A stretch of 64,000 nt of DNA from Algoriphagus vanfongensis DSM 17529 (GCF_000429465.1 NZ_AUBX01000009.1:372001-436000); one strand, 5' to 3'; counted from the first letter of the stretch, positions 42,036 through 50,742 are shown. The notes: generated by a model not told the origin, from the letters alone. Numbers and translations are program-made.

Positions 42036-43091
42036 TTAATTTATTTCATCAAGTAATTGGCTCATGATGGGGCGAAATCCCTCGAACTGAGAATTGTAGT
42101 GAGTGAAAACTTTGAAGATATCACTGGCTTTTTTCACATCGAGGTTGTTAGAATCAGCAAATTCTTTGATTTCATCTGCCTGATCTCCAAATATCAGGTA
42201 AAATTTCTTCCTGTTTTTAGGGATTTCCATCAGGTTTTTTCCTTGCAAGTAATAATAATAATTCCTTTTGACGATTTCGTCATTTTTCTGACCAACCATC
42301 AATGCAGTATTGTAATTGGATTCTTTTAATACAGCCAATGTTCTTCGCATCAGCGGCTTTTCACCTTCTACTAGCACCTCAAAGAAGCCAGAAATCGGTA
42401 CACCTTCATCCAAAAAGTCCATTCCATTGACAAAAAAGCGGGGAACCTTGTAAGTCGAATCCACCCAAACGATATTCTGAATACGAAGACCCGGCATGAC
42501 AGAAATCAATTGGTTCTCAGGTTCCATCAGTTCAAACATATTGGAAACAATATTGTAGCGGACCCGAAACCCTTCCATCACTTGCTGATCCCGGTAGAGT
42601 AGGATGGAGGCGAGATTCCACTGCTCGTCCAGATAATTGTTTCCCTCTACAGTCTTTGGTTCTGGAGGGATTCCCATGATCATATTTCCTCCGATGAAAT
42701 TGGGCCTTTCATTCAGCAAATTGACAATATTAGTAGTTCGAATGCTTTTTTGAAGTGCTGCACCTGATCCTGAGCTACCATATCGAGTCAAGATAATCGA
42801 CCCCAAATCCGTATCCTTGTTCAATTTGACAATTTGCTCCAGCCGATTGTATCCTTCTAGGCTAAGCGAGACCGTGTATTGATTTGATTCCAATCCTGAA
42901 AATTGAAATTTTCCTCCTGCCGCACTCGTTTTACCATAAATGGTACCTTTCAAAGTAACACTGACACCATCCAAATGTGCTCCAGTCTCTGAATCCACTA
43001 CTTGACCTGTCAATTTATATTCTTGAGATATGGCAGGGAGAGAAAAGAAAAGACTCCAAATCAATAGAAAAAATGTCGAGGTGATTTTCAT
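42036..43091 (-). CDS. CarboxypepD_reg-like domain protein, exported
   Basis: 351 residues with a signal peptide (LPAIS-Q, about residue 22). Residues 24-100 form a carboxypeptidase-regulatory-like beta-sandwich (KLTGQVVDSETGAHLDGVSVTLKGT, TVSLSLEGYNRLEQIVKL), the domain that starts many SusC-like receptors. No TonB-dependent barrel follows; the rest (105-351) contains WVDSTYKVPRFFVNGMDFLDEGVPISGFFEVLVEG and a helical end, with no family I can name. It is the first gene of the minus-strand group with GGT and AbgB. Periplasmic or outer-membrane location is likely. Confidence 0.75.
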   Translation of the reverse strand: MKITSTFFLLIWSLFFSLPAISQEYKLTGQVVDSETGAHLDGVSVTLKGTIYGKTSAAGGKFQFSGLESNQYTVSLSLEGYNRLEQIVKLNKDTDLGSIILTRYGSSGSGAALQKSIRTTNIVNLLNERPNFIGGNMIMGIPPEPKTVEGNNYLDEQWNLASILLYRDQQVMEGFRVRYNIVSNMFELMEPENQLISVMPGLRIQNIVWVDSTYKVPRFFVNGMDFLDEGVPISGFFEVLVEGEKPLMRRTLAVLKESNYNTALMVGQKNDEIVKRNYYYYLQGKNLMEIPKNRKKFYLIFGDQADEIKEFADSNNLDVKKASDIFKVFTHYNSQFEGFRPIMSQLLDEIN

Positions 43092-43228
43092 GGCTTTTCA
43101 AATTTAGCTTTGGACTATTTGAATGTATTAGCAAAAGATAACCATATAATCAATCCAATACAATGGATTAAAATCCTACTACTTTGGAATCAACTGATAG
43201 CGAACTGGCAATCTGAACGATTTACTCT

Positions 43229-43236
43229 TATATTTG
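43229..43236 (+). promoter_or_regulatory. candidate Bacteroidota -7 promoter element
   Basis: TATATTTG matches TAnnTTTG, 47 nt upstream of the DEAD-box helicase start. No clear -33 TTTG is seen at the ideal distance. Confidence 0.45.
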
Positions 43237-43282
43237 GAAAGAGCTAAGTCTCTTTTCTTTTACCTATTAATTATACTCCACT

Positions 43283-44623
43283 TTGGATTTCTCTTCATTT
43301 AAGTTTGAACCAGCCTTGCAGGAAGGGTTGGATGCTATGGGTTTCGAACAGCCTACGCCGATTCAGGAAAAAGCAATACCGGTCATATTAGAAGAAAAAG
43401 ATTTGATTGCCTGTGCACAAACGGGTACCGGTAAGACTGCTGCATTTATCCTCCCTGTTCTCAATAAAATTTGTGAATCTGGTTCTTCGACTCTCAATAC
43501 CTTGATTTTGGCTCCTACTCGGGAGCTTGCTATTCAGATTGACCAGCAGATTCAGGGCTTTGCCTATTTTCTTGGTATCAGTTCGATCCCCGTATATGGA
43601 GGTGGAGATGGAGTGGTCTGGGAGCAGCAGAAGAGAGCACTGGAAACAGGCGCTGAGATCGTAGTGGCGACACCGGGGAGATTGATAGCTTTATTGGCAG
43701 GCGGAAAAATCAATCTGGATACATTGCAGCATCTGATCCTCGATGAGGCAGATAGGATGATGGATATGGGCTTTTCGGATGATATTTTGAAAATCGTCAA
43801 TTATCTTCCCAAGAAGAGACAGACTATTTTGTTTTCAGCCACTATGCCTCCGAAAATCCGGCAGTTTAGCATGAAAATACTTCATCAGCCTGAAGAGATC
43901 TCCATTGCGATCGGTAAAACGGCAGAGGGTGTCACCCAGTCATTTTATTCTGTATATGATACTCAGAAGGTAGACTTGGTCAAGCATATTCTTTCGCAGA
44001 AAGCTTATGAGGCAGTGATCATTTTTGCTTCTACAAAAGAAAATGTCAAGAACCTTTTCAAAGCTCTAAAGCGTGGATTTGACGTAGAAGCCTTCCATTC
44101 GGATTTGGAGCAGGTGGAAAGAGAAAAAATCATGTCTGCCTTTAAAAACAAGGCTGTCAAAATACTCATTGGTACTGATATCATCAGCCGTGGGATCGAT
44201 GTGGTAGGCATTGAGCTCGTGATTAATTATGATACGCCTAGTGATCCCGAAGACTATGTGCACCGGGTAGGAAGGACTGCACGTGCTGATAAAGAAGGAG
44301 AGGCCATCACCTTTGTCAATCCCAAAGACCAGTACAAATTTGTCAGAATAGAAAATCTGATTGGGATGGAAGTTACCCAAAATGAGCTTCCTGAAGGATT
44401 GGAAGCTGGTCCGGTCTACAGCCGCGAGCCTAAAAAGTCCAGTGGTCCCAAAAACAAAAACCGTAAACCGAATTTCAAAAAGAAAGGAAGCAAGCCTGCC
44501 TCCAAACCGCATCACAAGCCAAAACAAGCTCCTCCAGCTCAAAATCCTTCTCCGCAAACTAAACCTGCCGGCTCTAAAAAACCGGGGAGATTTGGTCCAA
44601 GGAAGAATGTGGTCGAAGAGTAG
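43283..44623 (+). CDS. DEAD-box RNA helicase (RhlE-like)
   Basis: 446 residues. The frame has an in-frame TAA four codons upstream, so the start must be TTG at 43283 to keep the Q-motif (FEQPTPIQ); the first ATG would cut it short. Complete motifs: AQTGTGKT (45-52), PTRELA, DEAD (154-157), SAT (185-187), and HRVGRTAR. The C-terminal 60 residues are a Lys/Pro-rich tail that probably binds RNA. It remodels RNA in the cytosol, for example in ribosome assembly or cold adaptation. It is monocistronic. Confidence 0.95.
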   Translation: MDFSSFKFEPALQEGLDAMGFEQPTPIQEKAIPVILEEKDLIACAQTGTGKTAAFILPVLNKICESGSSTLNTLILAPTRELAIQIDQQIQGFAYFLGISSIPVYGGGDGVVWEQQKRALETGAEIVVATPGRLIALLAGGKINLDTLQHLILDEADRMMDMGFSDDILKIVNYLPKKRQTILFSATMPPKIRQFSMKILHQPEEISIAIGKTAEGVTQSFYSVYDTQKVDLVKHILSQKAYEAVIIFASTKENVKNLFKALKRGFDVEAFHSDLEQVEREKIMSAFKNKAVKILIGTDIISRGIDVVGIELVINYDTPSDPEDYVHRVGRTARADKEGEAITFVNPKDQYKFVRIENLIGMEVTQNELPEGLEAGPVYSREPKKSSGPKNKNRKPNFKKKGSKPASKPHHKPKQAPPAQNPSPQTKPAGSKKPGRFGPRKNVVEE

Positions 44624-44696
44624 ACTGTGTTGATTTTGGTATGAAAAATCCTTAGCTTCTCAAGACTTTGATCATGGATCTTAAAATTTTTGATTG

Positions 44697-45527
44697 ATGG
44701 ACTTTATCAAATATAGAAGCAGAGGTTCCAGTGTCGCTTTTTTGCAGGAGCTTCTAGAGAAATGTGGCTATGAACTAACTGCCTCTGGATATTTTGGGCT
44801 GGAGACGGAAGAGGCGGTTAAAGATTTCCAAACTAAGAATCAGCTGGTAATAGATGGGAAGGTAGGAGTGAAGACATGGACTGTGCTTTTGTCTAAAACG
44901 CGACCTGCAGAAGCTTTTGGGGATAAGTTTCTCGAAGAAAATGACCTAATCAATTTTGCCGAGAAGCATGAACTTAAACTGGCGGCAGTCAAGGCAGTAA
45001 ATGAAGTAGAGAGCAGTGGAAAGGGTTTTTTGATAGATGGAAAACCCAAGATCTTATTTGAAGGCCATGTTTTTTGGAGAGAATTAAAGAAGCGGGGGAT
45101 TGATCCTAAAGCAATCTCAAATTTTTCTAATGCAGATGTACTCTATCCCAGCTGGACAAAACAGCATTACCTAGGAGGAATTAGGGAATACGAAAGACTA
45201 GAAAAAGCCAAGGGCCTGGGTGACTCGGAAAATTACAATGAAGCTGCTTTGGCTTCTTGCTCTTGGGGAAGCTATCAGATTATGGGTTTTCATGCTGAGG
45301 CTTTGGGCTACTCGTCAGTTCAGCAATTTGCAGATGAAATGGCAGGACACGAACGCAATCATCTGGAGGCTTTTGGTAAATATTTGCAAACCTATGGTTG
45401 TATGAAGCATTTACGGAATTTGGATTGGACCAAATTCGCAGAGTGCTACAATGGCCCTGCTCAGGCCCTCAATCACTATGATTCCAAAATGAAGAAAGCA
45501 TACGAACGTTTTAATACAAACTCCTAA
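44697..45527 (+). CDS. peptidoglycan-binding + N-acetylmuramidase protein
   Basis: 276 residues from the ATG at 44697 (a TTG just before is a less likely start). Residues 3-65 form a PG_binding_1 domain (SSVAFLQELLEKCGYELTASGYFG, AVKDFQ). Residues 90-272 match the DUF3380/PF11860 N-acetylmuramidase family: LAAVKAVNEVESSG with candidate catalytic Glu105, FEGHVFWR, EAALASCSWGSYQIMGF, ECYNGP. It hydrolyses the glycan backbone of peptidoglycan. No signal peptide is seen, as in phage endolysins, but no other phage gene is nearby. It is 2 nt upstream of a DinB-like gene. Confidence 0.9.
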   Translation: MDFIKYRSRGSSVAFLQELLEKCGYELTASGYFGLETEEAVKDFQTKNQLVIDGKVGVKTWTVLLSKTRPAEAFGDKFLEENDLINFAEKHELKLAAVKAVNEVESSGKGFLIDGKPKILFEGHVFWRELKKRGIDPKAISNFSNADVLYPSWTKQHYLGGIREYERLEKAKGLGDSENYNEAALASCSWGSYQIMGFHAEALGYSSVQQFADEMAGHERNHLEAFGKYLQTYGCMKHLRNLDWTKFAECYNGPAQALNHYDSKMKKAYERFNTNS

Positions 45528-45529
45528 TT

Positions 45530-45976
45530 ATGATTGAATCTTTGATAGAAGTTTTCGTGCGGGATCTGAACCGTCTTAAGACTGAATTGGAAACTTTTCA
45601 GCACGAGGAAAACCTTTGGAAAACTGAAGGGGCTATCAGCAATAGTGCGGGAAATCTTGCTCTCCATCTTATAGGAAATCTCCGGGCATTCATCTGTCAT
45701 GAAATGGGAGGTTTCGCCTATGTAAGAGATAGAGAATTTGAGTTTGGTGGAAAAGGAGTGGCAAGAGAGAAGATGCTGGAAGAGATACACTTGGTCATTA
45801 CTCAGGTAAAAAGTAGCCTTGAGGGACTCTCAGGAGCAAATTTGGATGAAGTTTACCCGCATGAAAAGTTTGGTAAACCGATGACTTACTCCTTTTTCCT
45901 CATTCATCTTTACGGGCATTTTGACTATCATCTAGGGCAGATCAATTATCTACGGAGGGTTTTGGAACCCGCCTAA
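45530..45976 (+). CDS. DinB-like DUF1572 protein
   Basis: 148 residues, cytosolic, a four-helix bundle of the DinB/YfiT superfamily. The candidate metal His residues are in LALHLIGNL (near residue 45) and IHLYGHFDYHLGQINYLRR (near 125-135), the usual three-His pattern. DUF1572 and relatives are thought to be metal-dependent thiol transferases or related enzymes, but this member is uncharacterised. It starts 2 nt after the muramidase stop, so they are likely coupled, although no functional link is evident. Confidence 0.83.
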   Translation: MIESLIEVFVRDLNRLKTELETFQHEENLWKTEGAISNSAGNLALHLIGNLRAFICHEMGGFAYVRDREFEFGGKGVAREKMLEEIHLVITQVKSSLEGLSGANLDEVYPHEKFGKPMTYSFFLIHLYGHFDYHLGQINYLRRVLEPA

Positions 45977-45980
45977 AAGT

Positions 45981-46010
45981 AAAAAAGAGCTCCATTGGAG
46001 CTCTTTTATT
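45981..46010. terminator. bidirectional intrinsic terminator
   Basis: Stem AAAAGAGCTCC/GGAGCTCTTTT with A- and T-runs on both sides, between the convergent DinB-like and SerB-SerA genes. Confidence 0.9.
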
Positions 46011-46013
46011 TTC

Positions 46014-47906
46014 TTAATACAAAATCCTAAATCGGATCGTACCAGGGATGGATTTGAGTGCTTCTATAGCTTCGGAAGTATAGGCTTTGTCGATGTCTGT
46101 AATCACATAACCGATTTTTTCATTGGTTTTTAGGTATTGACCATTGATGTTGATTTCAAAATTTGCCAGCACCTGATTGATTTTGGCCAAAACTCCTGGC
46201 TCATTCTGGTGGATGTGAATCAGTCGATGTGCATCTTTTAAGAATGGCAATTGGATGTTCGGGAAATTAACAGAGTTGAAGGTATTTCCGGTATTCACAT
46301 ATTCCATGATTTTGCCTGGCACAAATCGAGCAATGTTCTCTTGAGCTTCCAAAGTACTCCCTCCGATGTGTGGTGTCAGGATGGTGTTTGGTAGTCCTTT
46401 CAATTCAGATTCAAATGGCTCAGAATTATTTTTAGGCTCCTCAGGGAATACGTCCACCGCGCAGCCTGCAAGATGTCCTGAAAGGATAGCTTCCTTCAGT
46501 GCAGGAATTTCTACTACATGACCACGGCTGAGGTTTACCAAATAAGCGCCTTCCTTCATTTTCTTAATCTTCTCAGCATCGATCAGGCATTTGTTGTCTT
46601 TTCTACCGTCTACATGGAGAGAGATTACATCACAAGTGCTTAGGAGCTCATCTAAGGAATCTAACTTTGTTGCATTTCCCAAGGCAAGTTTTTCTACCAC
46701 ATCGTAGTAAAACACATTCATCCCCATATTTTCTGCCAGGACAGAAAGCTGAGCTCCGATATTTCCATAGCCAACAATCCCAAGTTTTTTGCCTCTGATC
46801 TCGAAGCTACCTGTGGCGGATTTGTCCCATTTGCTCTGGTGCATGGAGTGAGATTTGTCATGGAAATTTCTCATCAAAAAGATAATCTCCGCGATTGCCA
46901 TCTCTACGACCGAGCGGGTATTGCTAAAAGGTGCATTGAATACTGCAATTCCTTTCTCTTGACAAGTTTCCAGATCAATCTGGTTGGTACCGATACAAAA
47001 TGCGCCAACTGCAATCAGCCTGTTTGCATTTTCCAGAACTTTCTTCGTGATATTAGTCTTGGATCTAATGCCGATGATAGATACATTTTTGATCTTTTCG
47101 CAAAGTTCTTCTTCACTCATGGCAGAAGGAACCACCTCGACTTGGTAGCCTTCCTCTTTGAGTAGGTCAACGCCGATAGGATGGACATTTTCCAATAAAA
47201 GGACTTTGATCCGGCTTTTTGGGTATGAAAACTTCGTGTTCAATTTATTGATGTATAGGATTTCGTCAAGACTGGGAGCGACATGATCCGCTTTGGAGGT
47301 CACTTTGTCCCGATGGATATTTTCGGTAAAGGCATAAAATTTATTTGCCAGTCCCGAAGCTTTGATTTCGTAGTCGGTATAGCCGTCTCCAATCACATAA
47401 ATATCGCCATCTAAATTGATTTTTTTGATGGTTTCTGCTTTTCCGTTGTTTTTGGAGAGTGGATTTTCGCGATTGAAATCTACAATATTTCCCTGCTCAT
47501 CATACACGAAATCATTGGCAAAGACATTTTCTTTTTTGATCCCGAACTCTCCTACGATAGGGATGATGAAATCTTTGAATCCATTGGATACGATATAGAT
47601 ATCTTCCGCATTTTCTTGGAGAAACTCTTTATTCCTTTCAAAAGATTTGGAAACTTTCTTTCTCAAGGCATCGACCAAGTCAGATATCTGAGATTTGGTA
47701 GCTTGAAGGATTTCTAATCGTTGTTCTAAACTTTCTCGAAAGGTCACCGAACCTTCCATTCCCCGGTCTGTGATGTCTTTGATTGCCTGGAGCTTGTCAC
47801 CGGCTTTTGGGTCTCCGTCAAGAGAGATTTCTCCCAATATATCAAGGGCTTCTACTTGGGTAAAGGTGCTGTCAAAATCAATGATGAATTTTTTGGTTTG
47901 AGGCAT
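46014..47906 (-). CDS. fused phosphoserine phosphatase - phosphoglycerate dehydrogenase
   Basis: 630 residues, about 220 longer than an ordinary SerA. Residues 5-215 are a HAD phosphatase: DFDSTF (Asp10, Asp12), VSNG and GDGYTD. Residues 225-545 are a D-isomer-specific 2-hydroxyacid dehydrogenase: GIRSKTNI, GIVGYGNIGAQL (NAD site), LSRG and TPHIGGST (catalytic Arg and His). Residues 550-630 are an ACT domain (HIHQNEPGVLAKINQVLA), which usually gives serine feedback. It would join the first and last steps of serine biosynthesis; the aminotransferase SerC is not in this window. It has its own terminator. Confidence 0.9.
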   Translation of the reverse strand: MPQTKKFIIDFDSTFTQVEALDILGEISLDGDPKAGDKLQAIKDITDRGMEGSVTFRESLEQRLEILQATKSQISDLVDALRKKVSKSFERNKEFLQENAEDIYIVSNGFKDFIIPIVGEFGIKKENVFANDFVYDEQGNIVDFNRENPLSKNNGKAETIKKINLDGDIYVIGDGYTDYEIKASGLANKFYAFTENIHRDKVTSKADHVAPSLDEILYINKLNTKFSYPKSRIKVLLLENVHPIGVDLLKEEGYQVEVVPSAMSEEELCEKIKNVSIIGIRSKTNITKKVLENANRLIAVGAFCIGTNQIDLETCQEKGIAVFNAPFSNTRSVVEMAIAEIIFLMRNFHDKSHSMHQSKWDKSATGSFEIRGKKLGIVGYGNIGAQLSVLAENMGMNVFYYDVVEKLALGNATKLDSLDELLSTCDVISLHVDGRKDNKCLIDAEKIKKMKEGAYLVNLSRGHVVEIPALKEAILSGHLAGCAVDVFPEEPKNNSEPFESELKGLPNTILTPHIGGSTLEAQENIARFVPGKIMEYVNTGNTFNSVNFPNIQLPFLKDAHRLIHIHQNEPGVLAKINQVLANFEININGQYLKTNEKIGYVITDIDKAYTSEAIEALKSIPGTIRFRILY

Positions 47907-48101
47907 GGGTAGGGTCTATTTGTAGTATTGCCTGTAAAATTAAGGTATTGTTAATGAATCGGAAGATTTGTTGCGAAAATTGTTTTAAAAAGTTTTCTTG
48001 ACCGATAAATTCGCAATCGATTGTGCTCTATTTCCTTGGAAATAGGCGTGATTATTTTTTGAAATACTCGGTCTAAAATTTCATATCCAAAGCGATTGCA
48101 G

Positions 48102-48109
48102 TAATTTTG
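48102..48109 (+). promoter_or_regulatory. candidate Bacteroidota promoter for the DUF4920 gene
   Basis: TAATTTTG fits TAnnTTTG, 23 nt upstream of the ATG. A T-rich TTTC about 20 nt earlier may be a weak -33 element. A short hairpin (CTATTTCC/GGAAATAG, 48028-48045) lies further upstream. Confidence 0.5.
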
Positions 48110-48132
48110 AATGGTTATAAAGAAAAGTAATT

Positions 48133-48669
48133 ATGAAAATGAATTATAAAGTTTTTGCACTTGCGCTGGCTGGATCAGCTGTTTTGGCATGTAGCCCAGA
48201 AGAGAAATCACCCTATGAAGACCTTGCTCAACATGAAATGGGCAAAGTAGTAGGAGAGATGGAAGTGGTAGAAGGAAAGTATGGAGCAGAGTTGGAGGAC
48301 GGTTTTGAATTGACCAATCTCACTGAGATGGTTCAGAAAGTAGAAGCTAACGGTAACACAGAAGCAATGATCCAAGGAGAAATCAAGGAAGTATGTACTA
48401 AAAAGGGATGCTGGCTAAGTATGGAGCTTCCGAATGGAGAAAGTATGAGAGTGACTTTCAAAGATTATGGATTTTTTGTGCCGACCAATAGCCAAGGCTA
48501 TCCGGTGATATTGAAGGGTGAGGCAATTCTTACGGAGACCGATGTGGAAACTTTAAGACACTATGCTGAGGATCAAGGCAAGTCGCAGGAAGAAATAGAA
48601 GCGATCACCGAACCAAAGCGTGAAATCACATTTGAGGCAGTAGGAGCTATTATTCCTGAAAAAGCCTAA
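48133..48669 (+). CDS. DUF4920 lipoprotein
   Basis: 178 residues with a lipobox (AVLA-C, about residue 20). The mature part matches DUF4920: a strand-rich core with MIQGEIKEVCTKKGCWLSMELPNG, MRVTFKDYGFFVPTN and VILKGEAILTET. The VCxxKGCWL motif could bind a metal or form a disulfide. DUF4920 function is unknown. It is probably an envelope lipoprotein. A downstream 67-codon gene starts 3 nt after its stop, so the two form an operon. Confidence 0.85.
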   Translation: MKMNYKVFALALAGSAVLACSPEEKSPYEDLAQHEMGKVVGEMEVVEGKYGAELEDGFELTNLTEMVQKVEANGNTEAMIQGEIKEVCTKKGCWLSMELPNGESMRVTFKDYGFFVPTNSQGYPVILKGEAILTETDVETLRHYAEDQGKSQEEIEAITEPKREITFEAVGAIIPEKA

Positions 48670-48672
48670 TAG

Positions 48673-48876
48673 ATGGCAATCGCTTTAGACAATCTCAGAG
48701 TGGGTAGGCAATACCTGCTTACCAATCAAGGAGAAGTCAGAAAACTGGAAATCATAGCAAGACTTCAAGGTGAGAATTTCAAAGTAAAGGACTTGGAAAC
48801 CTTGGAATTCTACACCATAGAGGAGCTATTGAGGTGGGGGGTAGGCAAGGACTATGACCTTGATGAATTAAGATAA
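48673..48876 (+). CDS. small conserved hypothetical protein
   Basis: 67 residues, no signal peptide. The pattern VGRQYLLTNQGEVRKLEIIARLQGENFKVKDLETLEFYTIEELLRWG looks like a small SH3-like beta barrel followed by a helix. Charged and soluble. I have no family name for it. It starts 3 nt after the DUF4920 stop and ends inside the downstream terminator. The orientation and spacing support a real gene, but there is no evidence of function. Confidence 0.65.
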   Translation: MAIALDNLRVGRQYLLTNQGEVRKLEIIARLQGENFKVKDLETLEFYTIEELLRWGVGKDYDLDELR

Positions 48877-48907
48877 AAAAAGGCCATTCGATCGAATGGC
48901 CTTTTCT
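48875..48907. terminator. bidirectional intrinsic terminator
   Basis: AAAAAAGGCCATTCG and its complement CGAATGGCCTTTTC form a near-perfect palindrome with A- and T-tracts, between convergent genes. Confidence 0.88.
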
Positions 48908-48911
48908 ATTT

Positions 48912-49781
48912 CTAATGGGATGTACGCGTTCCCGGCTCGTAAATTAGCCTAATAAATGTACCTAATCCTGTGTTTTTCATCTGAACAGGGATGGCACTTA
49001 CGATCCCTACCATCAGATTGTCTGCGATACCTACTCTCATTTGAGGTCTGAGCGTTGTGTCAAGATGGCTACCTTCCACTGTTTGATTGATCTCTACCCC
49101 TATGAAATTCCTCGTACCAGTGATCATGTAGTGAAAATTGGAGTTAATCTCAAAAGTGCTGTTCAGTGATCCATTTCTATCTTTTTCAAAGCTAGGACCT
49201 GTGTAAAGCAGCGTATGAAAATTACTTCCCCATCTTTTGGCGATGACATAGAAGGGGTTGAATACATTTCCTTGGAAGGTGGATTGCTTGCGGATTTGCT
49301 CAAAATCCACCAACAAAAACTCGTGGATATATCCCAAAGCCATGGATAAGTTTCTTTTTTCATCTACCAAAACAGTATACTGTGCCGCCAGTTTCAGAGA
49401 TTCCAGACGATTTGAAGGGGAGGATCCCTCTTCTGCTGAGCGAAATGAATAGAATGAAAAAGGGAGTTCTACTTCAAGCCCTAAGCGATCGATAGGGGCC
49501 CATTCATATTCGACTAAAGCATGGATCTCATCATAATCTCTTTTGTCTTGCAGTCCGAAACCAAGATTCCATTCCTTTTCACCTTTTCTAGCTCCAAGGT
49601 CCCGAATCAGATCTATGTATAGGGGCTCAGCGTGCAAGACTTTGGGTTTCAGTTGTGGGTTTTGGTTCCGCTCAACCTGTTCGATATATGCTGAGTCTAG
49701 TTCACTGTTTTTTTCGATTGTAGTTTGTGCATAGCTTCTCCATGCAAAGCAGCAAAGTGCTGCCAAGAGTATTTTTTTCAT
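48912..49781 (-). CDS. outer-membrane beta-barrel-like protein
   Basis: 289 residues with a signal peptide (RSYA-Q, about residue 19). The mature N-terminus carries HAEPLYIDLIRDLGARKGEKEWNLGFG, a strongly conserved-looking block. The rest alternates amphipathic strands (LEVELPFSFYSF, GVEINQTVEG, GTFIRLIYEP) as in a 12-stranded-type barrel. I recall Bacteroidota proteins with this HAEPLYIDLIRDLGARKGEKEW block, some mislabelled as purine synthesis enzymes; the sequence here is not an enzyme. Function is unknown, perhaps a transport barrel. It stands alone after a short gap from the next minus-strand gene. Confidence 0.75.
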   Translation of the reverse strand: MKKILLAALCCFAWRSYAQTTIEKNSELDSAYIEQVERNQNPQLKPKVLHAEPLYIDLIRDLGARKGEKEWNLGFGLQDKRDYDEIHALVEYEWAPIDRLGLEVELPFSFYSFRSAEEGSSPSNRLESLKLAAQYTVLVDEKRNLSMALGYIHEFLLVDFEQIRKQSTFQGNVFNPFYVIAKRWGSNFHTLLYTGPSFEKDRNGSLNSTFEINSNFHYMITGTRNFIGVEINQTVEGSHLDTTLRPQMRVGIADNLMVGIVSAIPVQMKNTGLGTFIRLIYEPGTRTSH

Positions 49782-49863
49782 AGTTGAAATTCTTGTGTGT
49801 AATAAATTTCCTTTCTCTAGATCATTCTAGAATTAAGAAAAGGACGGGTAAAAAAGGGATAGA

Positions 49864-50247
49864 TCAACTATGATCGGGTGGTGGACTTGTCAGGTTAATG
49901 GAGATCCTAGACCAATTCAAAGAAGCGGAAGGTCCATAAATTTTCAAAAAATCAATTTCAAATACATTGATAGAGAAAGCAGTTTCTACGAACAATTTGA
50001 TTTTCTCAAAAGAGCTATCTTCCTGCTCAGAGTCCATGTCAGGAATAGCTTCGCCATCTCCATCCAAAAGAAACTCATAGACCAACTCAGATACTGTATC
50101 CATTGGATCCACCAATTGCTGATCGAGTGGTCCTTCATAGAAATTGGCAGAAAGATTGACAAAATTGACCAGAAGCAAAAAAATAAGAATTCTCACCCAA
50201 GTAGGCTTGGGAGGGAGTTTAGTTGGCTTTGTGTCACTTAGCGGCAT
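49864..50247 (-). CDS. small membrane-anchored hypothetical protein
   Basis: 127 residues. One transmembrane helix (about 17-33, ILIFLLLVNFVNLSANF) precedes an acidic region with DPMDTVSELVYEFLLD and a C-terminal segment ending SPPPDHS. The DP-x-DT-x-SEL motif near residue 48 recurs, from memory, in an unnamed Cytophagales family. A complementary plus-strand ORF covers the same bases, but its sequence lacks any membrane or family logic. It is divergent from the DUF983 gene and 82 nt upstream of the barrel gene. Confidence 0.62.
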   Translation of the reverse strand: MPLSDTKPTKLPPKPTWVRILIFLLLVNFVNLSANFYEGPLDQQLVDPMDTVSELVYEFLLDGDGEAIPDMDSEQEDSSFEKIKLFVETAFSINVFEIDFLKIYGPSASLNWSRISINLTSPPPDHS

Positions 50248-50334
50248 AGTTTCAAAGGTAATGGAGAAATGGGGAATGTTGCTATATCAAACCTAAAATT
50301 GAATCTCAAACTGATTTTGTAGGGGTATAATTTG

Positions 50335-50342
50335 TATTTTTG
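50335..50342 (+). promoter_or_regulatory. candidate promoter deciding the DUF983 start
   Basis: TATTTTTG fits TAnnTTTG. It lies 19 nt before the ATG at 50362 and overlaps the ATG at 50332, so the upstream ATG is unlikely to be used. Confidence 0.5.
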
Positions 50343-50361
50343 GGCAACCAATTCGATTCGC

Positions 50362-50742
50362 ATGTCCACTAGTTTGATCTCAGCAATGGTAGGCGCCAAA
50401 TGTCCAAAATGCCGAAAAGGTAGACTGTTTCCTGTTTCAATTTTCAGCTTCAATAAGCTCATCGACATGAATAAATCATGTGATGTCTGTCAGGCTAGTT
50501 TTCAACCTGAACCACGATTTTATGATGGAGCTATGTTTATCAGCTATGCATTTTCCGTTGCTTTGGTCATTACGGTTTTTGTAGCGTTGAATCTATTTTT
50601 GGAAAAACCAGCCCTTTGGATGTATCTATCCGCTATAGTGATCATCAACTTGCTGTTGCTTCCGATGATGTTACGGTATTCCAAAGTACTTTATCTGTAT
50701 GCTGTGGGTAAATTAAAGTATCAGGACACTGCTTCAAAATAG
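50362..50742 (+). CDS. DUF983 membrane protein with zinc ribbon
   Basis: 126 residues from the ATG at 50362 (MSTSLISAMVGAK). A zinc-ribbon CPKCRKG opens the protein and a second pair CDVC follows near residue 40, then RFYDGAMFISYAF and two transmembrane helices (about 58-76 and 83-102). This is the DUF983 architecture, often near cytochrome oxidase or respiratory genes elsewhere; no such genes are here. Function unknown. The 3' end overlaps the convergent BCCT gene by 9 nt. Confidence 0.85.
   Translation: MSTSLISAMVGAKCPKCRKGRLFPVSIFSFNKLIDMNKSCDVCQASFQPEPRFYDGAMFISYAFSVALVITVFVALNLFLEKPALWMYLSAIVIINLLLLPMMLRYSKVLYLYAVGKLKYQDTASK

Noticed and set aside
44697..45976. Prophage remnant
   Set aside because: Only the muramidase is phage-like. 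The flanking genes are DEAD helicase, DinB-like and SerB-SerA, and no structural, integrase or holin gene is visible.
48673..48876. Toxin-antitoxin component
   Set aside because: The 67-codon gene follows a DUF4920 lipoprotein gene, not a toxin, and has no antitoxin-like DNA-binding motif.
49870..50241. 123-codon plus-strand ORF
   Set aside because: It is antisense to the minus-strand 127-codon gene. The minus product has a proper membrane anchor and conserved-looking DPMDT motif, while the plus product has no such logic.
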